Shown here: piece after piece, positions 62,405-64,000 of the stretch | Numbering within the stretch: position 1 is the first letter of the stretch | Layout of the letters: the number at the start of each line of letters is the position of its first letter | Assembly (NCBI RefSeq): GCF_022458985.1 | Contig: NC_061788.1 | Coordinates: 1,026,499-1,090,498, forward strand | Source of the DNA: Mugil cephalus | Taxonomy: Eukaryota > Chordata > Actinopteri > Mugiliformes > Mugilidae | Reading direction: 5' to 3' | Length of the DNA stretch: 64,000 nt | Notes under the pieces: generated by a model | Databases searched by the model: none | Seen by the model: the letters and a program-made list of their open reading frames with translations, nothing else | What the model was told of the DNA's origin: nothing | Position numbers and translations under genes: made by a program

Positions 62405-64000
62405 AAGTAGAGGATCCTCTAATATAGTAGTACTATAGTACTACTGAGTACTATACTGTGTACCAGTTAGTGCTGGGTTAGTAGTAGTACTAATATGTAC
62501 CAGTTAGTGCTGGGTTAGTAGTAGTACTAATATACTTTGTATCAGTTAGTGCTGGGTTAGTAGTAGTACTAATATGTACCAGTTAGTGCTGGGTTAGTAG
62601 TAGTACTAATATACTGTGTACCAGTTAGTGCTGGGTTAGTAGTAGTACTAATATACTATGTACCAGTTAGTGCTGGGTTAGTAGTATTACTGATATACTT
62701 TGTATCACTTAGTGCTGAGTTAGTAGTAGTACTAATATGTACCAGTTAGTGCTGGGTTAGTAGTAGGACTGATATACTTTGTATCACTTAGTGCTGAGTT
62801 AGTAGTAGTACTAATATGTACCAGTTAGTGCTGGGTTAGTAGTTGTACTAATATGTACCAGTTAGTGCTGGGTTAGTAGTAGTACTAATATACTGTGTAC
62901 CAGTTAGTGCTGGGTTAGTAGTAGTACTAATATGTACCAGTTAGTGCTGGGTTAGTAGTTGTACTAATATGTACCAGTTAGTGCTGGGTTAGTAGTAGTA
63001 CTGATATACTTTGTATCACTTAGTGCTGGGTTAGTAGTAGTACTAATATACTGTGTACCAGTTAGTGCTGGGTTAGTAGTAGTACTAATATACTATGTAC
63101 CAGTTAGTGCTGGGTTAGTAGTAGTACTGATATACTTTGTATCACTTAGTGCTGGGTTAGTAGTGGTACTAATATGTACCAGTTAGTGCTGGGTTAGTAG
63201 TAGTACTAATATACTATGTACCAGTTAGTGCTGGGTTAGTAGTAGGACTGATATACTTTGTATCACTTAGTGCTGAGTTAGTAGTAGTACTAATATGTAC
63301 CAGTTAGTGCTGGGTTAGTAGTTGTACTAATATGTACCAGTTAGTGCTGGGTTAGTAGTAGTACTGATATACTTTGTATCAGTTAGTGCTGGGTTAGTAG
63401 TAGTACTAATATACTGTGTACCAGTTAGTGCTGGGTTAGTAGTAGTACTAATATGTACCAGTTAGTGCTGGGTTAGTAGTAGTACTAATATACTATGTAC
63501 CAGTTAGTGCTGGGTTAGTAGTAGGACTGATATACTTTGTATCACTTAGTGCTGAGTTAGTAGTAGTACTAATATGTACCAGTTAGTGCTGGGTTAGTAG
63601 TTGTACTAATATGTACCAGTTAGTGCTGGGTTAGTAGTAGTACTGATATACTTTGTATCAGTTAGTGCTGGGTTAGTAGTAGTACTAATATGTACCAGTT
63701 AGTGCTGGGTTAGTAGTTGTACTAATATGTACCAGTTAGTGCTGGGTTAGTAGTAGTACTAATATACTGTGTACCAGTTAGTGCTGGGTTAGTAGTAGTA
63801 CTAATATGTACCAGTTAGTGCTGGGTTAGTAGTGTACTAATATGTACCAGTTAGTGCTGGGTTAGTAGTAGTACTGATATACTTTGTATCACTTAGAGCT
63901 GGGTTAGTAGTAGTACTAATATACTGTGTACCAGTTAGTGCTGGGTTAGTAGTAGTACTAATATACTATGTACCAGTTAGTGCTGGGTTAGTAGTAGTAC
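62405..64000. repeat. 1.6-kb minisatellite, 37/42-bp units, runs off the window
   Basis: About 40 units containing ACCAGTTAGTGCTGGGTTAG and TAGTAGTACTAATAT; longer units add ACTGTG/ACTATG, and another type carries CTTTGTATCACTTAG. The order of unit types repeats in blocks. The right end is outside the window. Confidence 0.98.

Overview
This window looks like a stretch of a compact ray-finned (teleost) fish genome. It holds six recognisable protein genes and one unrecognised small ORF. All six keep vertebrate-type exon phases, many introns are only 75-90 bp, and the encoded proteins are clear vertebrate orthologues. Everything here is read by eye; no alignment or search was run. No prokaryotic, organellar, CRISPR, tRNA or rRNA feature was seen, and I saw no convincing retroviral or LTR element.

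Layout. (1) 1-14.75 kb, minus strand: apc, with 16 coding exons from the start codon at 6906 down to a large last exon cut by the window edge. A noncoding first exon and promoter lie near 14.55-14.75 kb, and intron 1 is mostly repeats. (2) 14.75-21.25 kb: intergenic, with a perfect 42-bp AT palindrome, LINE fragments around a 3.2-kb minisatellite, and a hAT-like element carrying a nested TTAA-flanked MITE. (3) 21.43-27.65 kb, plus: fktn, complete in ten coding exons, 459 aa. (4) 29.2-29.7 kb, minus: ufc1, intact and without introns, head to head with (5) 30.78-42.33 kb, plus: ythdc1, 16 coding exons, 682 aa. (6) 43.0-48.94 kb, plus: a Tantalus-domain gene of the PRR14/PRR14L family, 618 aa, probably prr14l because it lies next to pisd as in human. 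(7) 51.4-57.65 kb, plus: pisd, with two alternative 5' ends that both splice in phase into the same catalytic exons. (8) 57.9-58.7 kb, minus: a two-exon small RING protein. (9) 61.0-61.3 kb, minus: an 80-aa ORF I do not recognise. The end of the window is LINE 3' tail and minisatellite.

The most striking property is the amount and organisation of tandem repeats. More than twenty-five arrays, several of them 1-3.3 kb, fill introns and intergenic gaps and leave the coding exons almost untouched. Many share short core words (TTAGCTG/GCTAAC, AGTACT/TACTAGTA, GGACCAGG/CCTGGTCC) although they lie far apart. Some show internal 0.5-0.9 kb duplications. One is visibly born from a LINE 3' tail, one duplicates a splice acceptor, and one repeats a GC-box plus CCAAT unit.

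The genes do not form a pathway. They are housekeeping functions: Wnt/beta-catenin control, dystroglycan glycosylation, UFM1 conjugation, nuclear m6A reading, heterochromatin/lamina tethering, and phosphatidylethanolamine synthesis. Three plus-strand promoters (fktn, ythdc1, pisd) share a GGNGGCGGT...AAGAAG module, and four genes have a YY1-like ATGGCGGC word at or near the start.
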